Of a DNA stretch of 5,199 nt, positions 1 to 5,199 are shown piece after piece; the stretch's first letter is position 1, and every line of letters begins with the position of its first letter. The DNA comes from Anaerolineales bacterium (GTDB lineage: Bacteria; Chloroflexota; Anaerolineae; Anaerolineales; Villigracilaceae). The notes beneath the pieces are model-generated. The model saw nothing but the letters and a program-made list of their open reading frames with translations. It ran no database searches and had not been told where the DNA came from. A program made the position numbers and the translations under genes. Where the stretch lies: positions 1-5,199 of the forward strand of contig JANTFU010000177.1 in NCBI GenBank assembly GCA_024763295.1, read 5' to 3'.

Positions 1-282
1 GACGTAATCTTCTTCATCCAGCAAGTCTTCGCGTTTGAGAATTTTGTGAACAGCGGCTTTTTCGCTGCCGGCGAGTTTGAAGGTGCCTTCGACGCTGGCA
101 CGCGCCGAATTTGCCCGCACGACACTGGTGTCGGCACGTCCGCCAATCAGGATTTCAACAGCATCCAAAATGATGGATTTGCCCGCGCCAGTTTCACCGG
201 TCAGGATGACAAGACCATTGCCGAAAGTGAGTTCGAGTTTTTCGATAATGGCGAAGTTTTCGATGCGAAGTTCTGTGAGCAT
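1..282 (-). CDS. recN: DNA repair protein RecN, N-terminal part (cut by window edge)
   Basis: RecN is an SMC-like ATPase of the cytoplasm that acts in double-strand break repair by recombination. Only the first 94 codons are present; the frame is open to the window edge. The protein begins MLTELRIENFAIIEKLEL, the characteristic RecN opening, followed by the Walker A motif GETGAGKS at residues 29-36 and then SIILDAVEILIGGRAD. The coiled coil, signature motif and Walker B would lie outside the window. The ATG is separated from the TAA of the upstream zinc-finger gene by a single base (TAATATG). I see no Shine-Dalgarno sequence of its own, so translation is probably coupled to that gene. Proximity of recN to nadK is a common bacterial arrangement; here one extra gene sits between them. 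The identification is firm. Confidence 0.95.
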   Translation of the reverse strand, partial: MLTELRIENFAIIEKLELTFGNGLVILTGETGAGKSIILDAVEILIGGRADTSVVRANSARASVEGTFKLAGSEKAAVHKILKREDLLDEEDYV

Positions 283-283
283 A

Positions 284-796
284 TTAAAGTCGGAAACCGG
301 AGAGGTAATAGTAAACGGCAGGCACGGTGATAAAAAGGTAAATGCCTTGCCCGAGGATGCCGTAGAGACCGCCAAAAATAAAAGCGAAAATAACAGCGGG
401 GAGTGCGCCAAAAACCACGCCCGCTGTACTTAGCACGAAGAGTTTTTTGGAGCGTCTGCCGCCGAGAAATCTTTTAACGCTTTTGCTGATAAGTGAAGCC
501 GCGCCACCGGCAAGACCAGCGGCAATGATCCAGCCAAAGAAGGGAATGATGGAGACGATGATGGCGATGATGATGCTGGCAATCAGCGAGAGCATCGAAG
601 CGATACCAACGCCGATGATGTAATCGTGCCATTCGGCAGTATCGAATTTTTTCTTTTGGGCATTTACGCATTCCTGACAGCGATAGCCCGTTGGGGTATG
701 CACGGCGCAACTAGTGCAGATCGGCTTTTCGCAGCGATTGCAACGCAGCGTCGTTTCGCGGTTGGGGTGGTTGGCACAGTAGAGGGGTTCGGTCAT
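284..796 (-). CDS. B-box-like zinc-finger membrane protein, function unknown
   Basis: A 170-residue protein with an N-terminal zinc-binding region and a hydrophobic C-terminal part. The first 45 residues hold regularly spaced ligands: C7, H10, C19, C22, C27, C30, H33, C40 and C43. This CxxH...CxxC...CxxC..H...CxxC layout resembles the B-box zinc fingers found at the N terminus of some bacterial membrane proteins, including rhomboid-family ones, and could bind two zinc ions. A basic stretch (KKK at 48-50) leads into predicted membrane segments at about 59-84, 86-104, 120-144 and 147-166. There is a basic cytosolic-looking loop (KSVKRFLGGRRSKK) at about 105-118. No rhomboid GxSG motif or other catalytic motif is visible, so this is not a protease by sequence. 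It lies between nadK and recN, 58 bases after nadK and one base before recN. No clear ribosome binding site precedes its ATG. The zinc-finger call is good; the role is unknown. Confidence 0.85.
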   Translation of the reverse strand: MTEPLYCANHPNRETTLRCNRCEKPICTSCAVHTPTGYRCQECVNAQKKKFDTAEWHDYIIGVGIASMLSLIASIIIAIIVSIIPFFGWIIAAGLAGGAASLISKSVKRFLGGRRSKKLFVLSTAGVVFGALPAVIFAFIFGGLYGILGQGIYLFITVPAVYYYLSGFRL

Positions 797-818
797 AGTT
801 GGTGTTTGATTTTTGAAT

Positions 819-850
819 GGGGCGGGATAACTCCGCCCCTACCGTTTTTT
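819..850. repeat. GC-rich hairpin in the nadK/zinc-finger gene spacer
   Basis: A perfect 7-bp stem, GGGGCGG at 819-825 and CCGCCCC at 833-839, with a 7-base loop. On the + strand it is followed five bases later by six T (845-850), so it looks like an intrinsic terminator for + strand transcription. All genes here run on the minus strand, and in that direction no U-tract follows. It may be a weak minus-strand attenuator or, as I infer from its form, one copy of a dispersed GC-rich repeat. Confidence 0.5.
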
Positions 851-854
851 AGAT

Positions 855-1715
855 TTATTTATCCGTCGTTGGGTTTTGGTTCATGTGAGCCGTGATATTA
901 CGATAAAAATAACCCAAATCACCAAAACGAACAAATTTTACAGAATAATCCGCTGAGCGAATGTCGATGCGGTCACCGGCATCCAGCCCGACGGGGCTTT
1001 GTCCGTCCACGCTAAGCACAGCGTTGTCGCTTTTGACGGTGATGCTCACCGAGGCGCCTTCTGCCAAAACAACTGCGCGATCTACTGAAAGATGCGGTGC
1101 AACGGGAACAATCAAGATATTGCGTAAATCGGGCGGCAAAATCGGTCCGCCAGCCGCGAGAGCGTAAGCGGTAGAGCCTGTGGCGGTGGAGGCGAGCAAA
1201 CCGTCCGCGACATACGTTGCAAGATGCAAACCGTCCACGCTGGCGGCAATGCGCACGGGGTTTAAATATTGCCCGCGACTCACCACCGCTTCGTTCAACG
1301 CATGCCAAATGCCCTGACTTTCGCCCGCGCGGAAAAGTTCCACGCGCAGCATCAGGCGCTTCTCGATCCAAAAATCGCCATCGAGCATTCGTTGTAACAT
1401 CTCGCGCCACTCATTGCGATTAACCTGAATCAAAAAGCCAAATTTGCCCATGTTGATGCCCAAAATCGGCACACCGCAGGGTGCAGTTAGGTGTCCGGCG
1501 CGCAAAATCGTGCCATCACCGCCGACTGCGATGAGCACATCAAACTCGCCATCTTTTACACGCCGCCGTAAATCTTCGTCGTGTAGCGAGCCGAGCGGAA
1601 CATCGAAACCTTGTCCGCGCAAATAGTCCGAAATCGCCTGCGCTTCTTCGAGTGCTTTCGGAAATTTCGGATGAATGGCAATAACCAGTTTTTGGGGCGA
1701 AGAAAGAGCATCCAT
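855..1715 (-). CDS. nadK: NAD kinase
   Basis: Cytoplasmic ATP- (or polyphosphate-) dependent kinase that phosphorylates NAD to NADP, supplying the cell's NADP pool. The 286 residues match the usual family length. Diagnostic motifs appear in order: GGDGT at 65-69 (phosphate binding and catalytic Asp67), the GINMGKFGFL segment at 86-95, ALNEAVVSRG at 139-148 with the NE pair 141-142, and DGLLASTATGSTAYALAAGG at 171-190 (the conserved Gly-rich dinucleotide-binding loop). These are followed by the VPVAPHLS segment with His208. The ATG is supported by AGGAG four bases upstream. A TATAAT just upstream of that could be a -10 element. The gene follows the Cas4-like C-terminal gene after 21 bases, so it may be in the same transcript or have its own promoter. 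The identification is firm. Confidence 0.96.
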   Translation of the reverse strand: MDALSSPQKLVIAIHPKFPKALEEAQAISDYLRGQGFDVPLGSLHDEDLRRRVKDGEFDVLIAVGGDGTILRAGHLTAPCGVPILGINMGKFGFLIQVNRNEWREMLQRMLDGDFWIEKRLMLRVELFRAGESQGIWHALNEAVVSRGQYLNPVRIAASVDGLHLATYVADGLLASTATGSTAYALAAGGPILPPDLRNILIVPVAPHLSVDRAVVLAEGASVSITVKSDNAVLSVDGQSPVGLDAGDRIDIRSADYSVKFVRFGDLGYFYRNITAHMNQNPTTDK

Positions 1716-1719
1716 AATG

Positions 1720-1730
1720 CTCCTATTATA
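1720..1730 (-). promoter_or_regulatory. nadK ribosome binding site (AGGAG) and overlapping TATAAT
   Basis: On the minus strand the bases before the nadK ATG read TATAATAGGAG, then four bases, then ATG. AGGAG (1724-1720) fixes the nadK start. The TATAAT (1730-1725) is a consensus -10 hexamer, but I see no matching -35 at 17 bases. Initiation from it would start about where the Shine-Dalgarno lies and give a near-leaderless mRNA. The ribosome binding site reading is the stronger one; the promoter is tentative. Confidence 0.5.
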
Positions 1731-1736
1731 CAGGAA

Positions 1737-2252
1737 TCAGGCGAGGCGCTGGTTGCAGATTTGGCGGTATCCGCAACCTCGGCAGCGCGCCATACTTTGG
1801 TGCGAGCAACCCACTTCCGGGCGGCGTTCGTCGCGGCGCATTTCATCCAGAATCTCTAGCAAAGATTCTTCTAATTCTGGCGTGTAATCCACCGCAAAAT
1901 CGCGGTTTTCATAGTGGATAATCCCATACGGCGGACGTTTGCCCATGCTGCGCTCGACGAGCAAACAATACGACGCGAGTTGGTAGATGTGCGAATCATA
2001 AGGCGCTGGAGGCGCTTTGCCGGATTTGACCTCCACGGGGATGACCTGCTCACCGCGCCGCACGAGATAATCGGGTTTGCCGGTTAGCCGCAGTTGACGG
2101 TCGTAAAGCGGCTTGTGGACTTTGCCCCAGCCGCCCGTATCTGTGTAGATGACGCGACCGCCCGGCAAACCGGCTTGATGCCGTTTTTTGTCCGCTTGCC
2201 AAAAGAGCCACAGGGCAACCGTTAAAAGGATGAGCGCGAGTGTAAGATTCAT
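1737..2252 (-). CDS. Membrane-anchored Cas4/RecB-like nuclease core (C-terminal half of a split Cas4-like protein)
   Basis: A 171-residue protein with one N-terminal membrane helix (about 3-18), a basic stretch (DKKRH, 21-25) that predicts the rest is cytosolic, and a PD-(D/E)XK core of the Cas4/RecB type. Visible motifs are GKPDYLV with Asp61, VEVKSGK with Glu74 and Lys76, and QLASY with Gln91 and Tyr95. Three closely spaced cysteines near the end, C157, C160 and C166 (CRGCGYRQIC), match the C-terminal Cas4 iron-sulphur ligands; C149 is an extra one. The fourth family ligand, normally near the N terminus, is absent here but present in the preceding gene (C16 at 2543-2304). That gene is in the same frame, 51 bases upstream. 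No convincing ribosome binding site precedes this ATG. The likely activity is a DNA exonuclease or nickase as in Cas4. No CRISPR genes accompany it. Domain call firm; independent function uncertain. Confidence 0.85.
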   Translation of the reverse strand: MNLTLALILLTVALWLFWQADKKRHQAGLPGGRVIYTDTGGWGKVHKPLYDRQLRLTGKPDYLVRRGEQVIPVEVKSGKAPPAPYDSHIYQLASYCLLVERSMGKRPPYGIIHYENRDFAVDYTPELEESLLEILDEMRRDERRPEVGCSHQSMARCRGCGYRQICNQRLA

Positions 2253-2263
2253 AGAAATTAGAG

Positions 2264-2300
2264 AAACCTGATAGGTCTCGAAGACCTGTCAGGTTTTTTT
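2264..2300. repeat. Long palindromic hairpin between the two Cas4-like genes
   Basis: Arms at 2264-2278 and 2282-2296 pair over 15 bp around a 3-base loop (CGA). The only non-Watson-Crick position is 2272/2288, which is a U-G wobble in + strand RNA but an A-C mismatch in minus strand RNA. Each arm is built on the shorter palindrome ACCTGNCAGGT. Seven T (2294-2300) end the + strand side, giving a terminator-like look in the direction opposite to the genes. It fills most of the 51-base gap between the two halves and supplies one of the two in-frame stops. I infer that it may be a dispersed palindromic element. Confidence 0.75.
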
Positions 2301-2303
2301 GCA

Positions 2304-2543
2304 TTAAATAACCTGCAATGTGCAGTAGGCAACGCCCAAAACAACCGCCGCCAAAAGGAAGAGAATCGCCAGCCCGCGCAACAAACCCGCCAAGAGGACT
2401 TGTTGTCCATGCCGCTTGTGCAGGGCAGTGCCCGCTTGCATCGCCGCCTGATTGCCGGAGCGTTCGCCGTTGTGGGCATACCACCAGGCACGTTTGCAAT
2501 AGAGATATGTCCCAATTTCCGATGAGCGGATGACTTTTTTCAT
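2304..2543 (-). CDS. N-terminal Cas4-like segment with membrane helix (first half of a split Cas4-like protein)
   Basis: A 79-residue protein. Residues 8-22 (SEIGTYLYCKRAWWY) are the classic Cas4/RecB-family N-terminal motif, with Cys16 in the place of the first iron-sulphur ligand. Residues 35-45 (MQAGTALHKRH) hold the GxxxH motif, with His42 as the usual metal-ligand histidine. A basic region then leads into one membrane helix (about 54-74), predicting the motif part faces the cytosol. The protein stops there, without the Asp, Glu, Lys and C-terminal cysteines of the nuclease; all of these lie in the next gene, in the same frame. The ATG is fixed by an in-frame TAA 15 bases upstream. An extended -10 lies so close that the transcript would be nearly leaderless, and no Shine-Dalgarno is visible. 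It could be a genuine small subunit or the front half of an interrupted gene. Domain recognition is good. Confidence 0.8.
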   Translation of the reverse strand: MKKVIRSSEIGTYLYCKRAWWYAHNGERSGNQAAMQAGTALHKRHGQQVLLAGLLRGLAILFLLAAVVLGVAYCTLQVI

Positions 2544-2659
2544 AACGGCGCTATTTTAGCACATTTGTTTTAGCTTCATGTGCTAATCGCCGCTCTCGGC
2601 ACACGTTTCTCAAAATCCCGCCGTCAAGATACGCTTTGGACAGTTTCTAATCCCAGCTA
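2544..2659. other. Intergenic gap between ktrB and the Cas4-like pair
   Basis: The largest gene-free stretch in the window, 116 bases. It holds the promoter and inverted repeat described at 2553-2586. After the ktrB stop I see no GC-rich hairpin followed by a T-tract on the minus strand, so no intrinsic terminator for the ktr genes can be shown. No small ORF or RNA gene is apparent. Confidence 0.6.
2553..2586 (-). promoter_or_regulatory. Extended -10 promoter overlapping a perfect inverted repeat (candidate operator) upstream of the Cas4-like pair
   Basis: On the minus strand TGCTAAAAT (2561-2553) is an extended -10 (TGn plus TAAAAT) ending 9 bases before the ATG, so the start of transcription should fall within a few bases of it. 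Overlapping it is a perfect inverted repeat, TTAGCACAT at 2556-2564 and ATGTGCTAA at 2578-2586, with a 13-base spacer. The half-site centres are 22 bases apart, about two helical turns, as for a dimeric repressor. No convincing -35 is present, which fits an extended -10 promoter. The repressor is not identified in the window. Confidence 0.5.
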
Positions 2660-4015
2660 TTAAATCAAGATTTTTTCTTCGGGATATTGCAGATTGCTGT
2701 TCGGAACAAGTTGGGCAAGTGCCAAAACAATCGTTAGCGCGCCAAGTCTGCCCCAAATCATCACCAACGCGATAATGATCTGCCCGCTGAGGTCAAAATT
2801 GCTGGTGTATTCTAAGGAAAGCCCACAAGTGGCAAAGGCGGAAACGACTTCAAAAATGACTTTGTCTAAAACTGCGTGGGGATGCGTGATGAGTAGCAGC
2901 CAAGTTGCGGTGATGATGACCAGCAGCGAAATAGTTAGCACAGCGGAAGCACGGCGCACGGTAAAAGAACCGATGCTACGCCCGAAGACGTGCGGATTCT
3001 TGCGTCCACGGGCATACGCCCATAATGCCAAGATCAAGACGGTAAATGTGCCTGTCGTGATGCCTCCACCCATTGAAGCGGGCGCGGTGCCGATAAACAT
3101 CAAGCCCATCTTCAGTAATTGACTGGCGGGTGTCAAATTTTTAAAAGAAGCGATGGCGCTAAAACCGGCTGTGCGTGCCGAAATGGATTGGAAAAGCGAA
3201 AGGGTTGCCGCTCTACCGGTTGTCTCACTTGCCAGTGCGCCGTATTCTCCGCTTTCGGCGAGAAATAGCCCAAACCAGCCGATAAAAACCAGTGCGCCAG
3301 TCACTAAAAGCGTTAGGCGCGTATGCAGGGATAAGCGTCTACGTTTTTGCCAAAGCATCAGATCGGCAACGACGGGAATGCCCAAACCGCCGATAAAGAT
3401 TAAGATGCCCAAAATGAGCAGCGTGAGATTATCGGTAGGAATGCCCGAATAGCCCGGCGTCCCGGCGAAGAGATCGAAGCCCGCATTACAAAACGCAGAT
3501 ACGGCATGGAAGAGGGCGTAAAAAATTGCACGTTCATCGCCGAGAAAGGAACGCCAATTAAGCCAAAGAAAAAAAGCGCCCAGAAGCTCCAAGGTAACGA
3601 CTGCAACAACAACCTGCCGCGTAAGCTGCACAATGGCATGTAAATCGAGCAGCCCAAAGGAATCGCGCAAGGCAATTCGGTCGGCAAAGGAAATGCGGCG
3701 TCCAAGCAGTTGAAACACCAAAACCGCAACGACCATAAAGCCAACGCCGCCGGTTTGGATGAGCACCAGCAAAACAACTTGCCCGAAAAGGGTCAGGTCG
3801 CTGCCGGGCGTGATGACGGAAAGACCGGTTACGGTCAGTGCCGAGGTGGCGGTGAAAAACGCTTCGCTGAAGGATAAACGTCCAGTCACCGTAATACCCG
3901 GCAAGGTTAACAGCACTGAGCCGAAGACAATCATCAGCACGAGACTGGTAGCAAGCCGCAAAGGAGTCGGGATGCGCCTTGTAAAATCCGAGAGATTTCT
4001 ACGATTAAGGGGCAT
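2660..4015 (-). CDS. ktrB: Potassium uptake protein, KtrB/TrkH family membrane subunit
   Basis: The potassium-translocating subunit of a Ktr/Trk system in the cytoplasmic membrane, working as a dimer on a KtrA ring. At 451 residues it is close to KtrB and shorter than TrkH. The four pore-loop repeats each show the filter glycine: TSALTVTGL (57-65), FCNAGF (175-180), SARTAGFSAI (279-288) and FATCGLS (394-400). The intramembrane gating loop after repeat three is visible as GTAPASMGGGITTGTF (309-324), and the conserved late arginine as WGRLGALTI (421-429). An N-terminal basic stretch precedes the first helix. The ATG lies three bases after the ktrA stop, with no clear Shine-Dalgarno of its own, which points to translational coupling. 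The single-RCK partner supports a Ktr rather than a Trk label. Ion choice (K+ alone or with Na+ dependence) cannot be read from sequence. Confidence 0.95.
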   Translation of the reverse strand: MPLNRRNLSDFTRRIPTPLRLATSLVLMIVFGSVLLTLPGITVTGRLSFSEAFFTATSALTVTGLSVITPGSDLTLFGQVVLLVLIQTGGVGFMVVAVLVFQLLGRRISFADRIALRDSFGLLDLHAIVQLTRQVVVAVVTLELLGAFFLWLNWRSFLGDERAIFYALFHAVSAFCNAGFDLFAGTPGYSGIPTDNLTLLILGILIFIGGLGIPVVADLMLWQKRRRLSLHTRLTLLVTGALVFIGWFGLFLAESGEYGALASETTGRAATLSLFQSISARTAGFSAIASFKNLTPASQLLKMGLMFIGTAPASMGGGITTGTFTVLILALWAYARGRKNPHVFGRSIGSFTVRRASAVLTISLLVIITATWLLLITHPHAVLDKVIFEVVSAFATCGLSLEYTSNFDLSGQIIIALVMIWGRLGALTIVLALAQLVPNSNLQYPEEKILI

Positions 4016-4018
4016 CGA

Positions 4019-4690
4019 TCAGGTTAGGTTTTCCAGCCGAGTGATTTTGTCCACTTCGCCCAGCACAACCAGAATATCGCCTTCCTGCATCAAAAATGTG
4101 CCGGAAGGGGAGACGGTGATCTCGTTATCGCGCTTGATTGCCATCACCGTAACGCCATACACCTTCCTGAAATCTGCGTCGACGAGCGTTTTTTCGTGCA
4201 TGGACGCGGTGACTTTGAACTCCAGAATGGTGTGTTTGTCGCCGAGCGGAATGCGGTCGAGCAGATTTGGGGCAGCCAACTCCAGTGCCAGTTGATGCCC
4301 GGCATCGACTTCGGGCTGGATGACTTCGCTGGCACCGATGCGCAACAAAATATCTTTTTGGCGCGTGGACAGCGCTTTGCAGATTACACGCCGCACACCA
4401 ATCGCCTTGAGCGCCGCCGTTGTGATTAAATTACTTTCAAAATCCGTGCCGATGGCAACCACAACGGTATCAAACGCGCCAATGTCCAACTCGCGCAGGG
4501 CATCTTCATTGGTTGAATCTAAAATCACTGCCTGTGTGCAAACATCGAGAATTGCCTGCACGGTTTCTGCATCACGGTCGATGCCCAAAACGCTATGTCC
4601 CTTTGCGACCAAAGTTTTAACAACGGAGCGTCCAAACCTGCCCAGACCAATCACGGCAAATTCGGGTTTCTTTTTATTTTTGCCAAACAT
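4019..4690 (-). CDS. ktrA: Potassium uptake regulatory subunit KtrA (single RCK domain pair)
   Basis: The cytosolic regulator that forms an octameric ring under KtrB and gates potassium uptake in response to bound nucleotide (ATP/ADP or NAD-type, by family). It has 223 residues, about half the length of tandem TrkA, hence KtrA. The RCK-N Rossmann fold shows GLGRFG at 15-20 and the strand-two acidic residue in GIDRD (Asp38). It continues through DSTNEDALREL and VVVAIGTDFESNL to about residue 135. An RCK-C domain follows from about 144 (the DKHTILEFKV segment onward), ending in GDILVVLGEVDKI. In Ktr systems the RCK-C domain may bind c-di-AMP; that cannot be judged here. I chose ATG at 4690 because GGAGG lies six bases upstream; a TTG one codon earlier is too close to it. 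ktrB follows after three bases. Confidence 0.94.
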   Translation of the reverse strand: MFGKNKKKPEFAVIGLGRFGRSVVKTLVAKGHSVLGIDRDAETVQAILDVCTQAVILDSTNEDALRELDIGAFDTVVVAIGTDFESNLITTAALKAIGVRRVICKALSTRQKDILLRIGASEVIQPEVDAGHQLALELAAPNLLDRIPLGDKHTILEFKVTASMHEKTLVDADFRKVYGVTVMAIKRDNEITVSPSGTFLMQEGDILVVLGEVDKITRLENLT

Positions 4691-4696
4691 CAAATA

Positions 4697-4701
4697 CCTC
4701 C
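4697..4701 (-). promoter_or_regulatory. Strong ribosome binding site of ktrA
   Basis: GGAGG on the minus strand, six bases before the ATG at 4690 and immediately after the TAG stop of the small membrane protein gene. It decides the ktrA start in favour of ATG over the adjacent TTG codon. It is the clearest Shine-Dalgarno in the window. Confidence 0.85.
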
Positions 4702-4702
4702 G

Positions 4703-4915
4703 CTATACGCTGGGCGAAAAGTTGAAAATTGCCATAAAAGCGCCTGTTGTGAATGAGATTCCGCCAATCAGAAAGAGAATCCAACTGTCCAAATCACTGA
4801 AAAGGGGGATGATGCGCAGGGCAACGAGCACAAAGAAGATACCAATGGCAACATCGCTCAACCCTGCCAGCAGGAGTACCAAGCGTTTTTGTTCTTGGGA
4901 AGATTTATTTTGCAT
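4703..4915 (-). CDS. Small two-helix membrane protein, not recognised
   Basis: A 70-residue protein with a short polar, basic N terminus (MQNKSSQEQKR), a first membrane helix at about 12-35, a short acidic turn (FSDLDSW, about 39-45) and a second helix at about 46-66. Composition and hairpin topology look like a real small membrane protein, and it is packed between two clear genes: 9 bases after the phosphatase-like gene and 12 bases before the ktrA ATG. I do not recognise a family. Its position directly before ktrA suggests it is co-transcribed and might be an accessory of the potassium system, but this is inference from position only. No good ribosome binding site precedes its ATG. Confidence 0.65.
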   Translation of the reverse strand: MQNKSSQEQKRLVLLLAGLSDVAIGIFFVLVALRIIPLFSDLDSWILFLIGGISFTTGAFMAIFNFSPSV

Positions 4916-4924
4916 GGGATTATT

Positions 4925-5199
4925 CTAATTCAGCGCCGCTTTTAACGCAGGATACAAATCGGATGTAGACGGCTCGCGCCCGCCCTCGGCTTGACACCGT
5001 TTTTCGATAGCCTGCCCAACCCGTTGCCGGGTTGCCTGCCACTCGTCCGCATCCATGCCGGGTGCGCCGACGAAAAAGGTCGCCCGCGAGTCGTCGGGAT
5101 GCAAGCCGCCATGCACGCCCTCAATCGGCGCGCCAAAATAGTAGCCTTCGGCGTAGTTGCTGATGAGCAGCAAATCGCCCGCCATCCCGCTGACGAGGT
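4925..5199 (-). CDS. Probable alkaline-phosphatase-superfamily hydrolase, C-terminal fragment
   Basis: The last 91 codons of a gene that enters from the right edge; the frame is open to base 5199, so the ATG at 5185 is not taken as the start. The fragment reads as a C-terminal end in which GVHGGLHPDDSRATFFVGAP resembles the HG-x-L/N-P-x-D stretch of type I phosphodiesterase/nucleotide pyrophosphatase-type enzymes. In that family the His of this segment is a zinc ligand. Preceding it is DLLLISNYAEGYYFGAP; after it come a polar helix and a TAG stop. The substrate cannot be told from this part, and the nucleophile Ser/Thr and other metal ligands would lie outside the window. The call rests mainly on one motif, so it is moderate. 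Confidence 0.55.
   Translation of the reverse strand, partial: LVSGMAGDLLLISNYAEGYYFGAPIEGVHGGLHPDDSRATFFVGAPGMDADEWQATRQRVGQAIEKRCQAEGGREPSTSDLYPALKAALN

Noticed and set aside
819..850. Intrinsic terminator for + strand transcription
   Set aside because: The hairpin plus T-tract fits, but no + strand gene is supportable anywhere in the window, so it is listed as a repeat-like hairpin.
1150..1210. NAD kinase loop reading TATGSTAY rather than the more usual TPTGSTAY
   Set aside because: All essential residues remain and this looks like ordinary lineage variation.
2050..2499. 149-codon minus-strand frame with an ATG overlapping the stop of the first Cas4-like gene (TAATG)
   Set aside because: It is out of frame with both Cas4-like halves, shows no family motif and overlaps recognised coding sequence for nearly all its length.
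1737..2543. CRISPR-Cas locus
   Set aside because: No cas1, cas2, effector gene or direct-repeat array is present in the window; Cas4-like proteins also occur alone.
3759..4295. 178-codon + strand frame across ktrA and ktrB
   Set aside because: It is antisense to two firmly identified genes, has low-complexity Ser/Thr/Arg composition and no recognisable motif.
4691..4693. TTG start one codon upstream of the ktrA ATG
   Set aside because: It lies only three bases from GGAGG, while the ATG has the ideal six-base spacing.
4925..5185. Complete small gene starting at the ATG at 5185
   Set aside because: The frame stays open to the window edge and the protein looks like a C-terminal fragment of a larger hydrolase.

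Overview
The window is a compact bacterial stretch in which every supportable gene lies on the minus strand. Spacers are very short (1 to 116 bases). The gene content and protein style suggest Chloroflexota (Anaerolineae-like). Pointers are a single-RCK KtrA next to KtrB, NAD kinase near recN, a NAD kinase with a TATGSTAY-type loop, and GC-rich and ACCTGNCAGGT-type hairpins in the spacers. That assignment is an inference from style, not from a database match.

Layout in transcription order (right to left). (1) 5199-4925: C-terminal end of a probable alkaline-phosphatase-superfamily hydrolase, cut by the window edge. (2) 4915-4703: a 70-residue protein with two membrane segments, not recognised. 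(3) 4690-4019: ktrA, the cytosolic nucleotide-binding gating ring of a potassium transporter. (4) 4015-2660: ktrB, the potassium-translocating membrane subunit. (5) A 116-base gap with an extended -10 promoter overlapping a perfect 9+9 inverted repeat. (6) 2543-2304: a small protein that is only the N-terminal Cas4/RecB-like segment plus a membrane helix. (7) 2252-1737: a second protein with a membrane helix followed by the Cas4-like nuclease core and C-terminal cysteines. (8) 1715-855: nadK, NAD kinase. (9) 796-284: a B-box-like zinc-finger membrane protein. (10) 282-1: the start of recN, running off the left edge.

The functional groups are potassium uptake (ktrA/ktrB, perhaps with the small membrane protein) and a DNA-maintenance/NADP group (Cas4-like pair, nadK, zinc-finger protein, recN). 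The most interesting point is the Cas4-like pair. The family's conserved residues are divided between two polypeptides, each with one predicted membrane helix. The two are in the same reading frame and are separated by two stop codons and a long palindromic hairpin. This is either a true two-subunit membrane-anchored Cas4-like nuclease or a single two-helix gene recently interrupted by a palindromic element. No cas1, cas2, effector genes or CRISPR array are present, so it is a stand-alone Cas4-like locus within this window.
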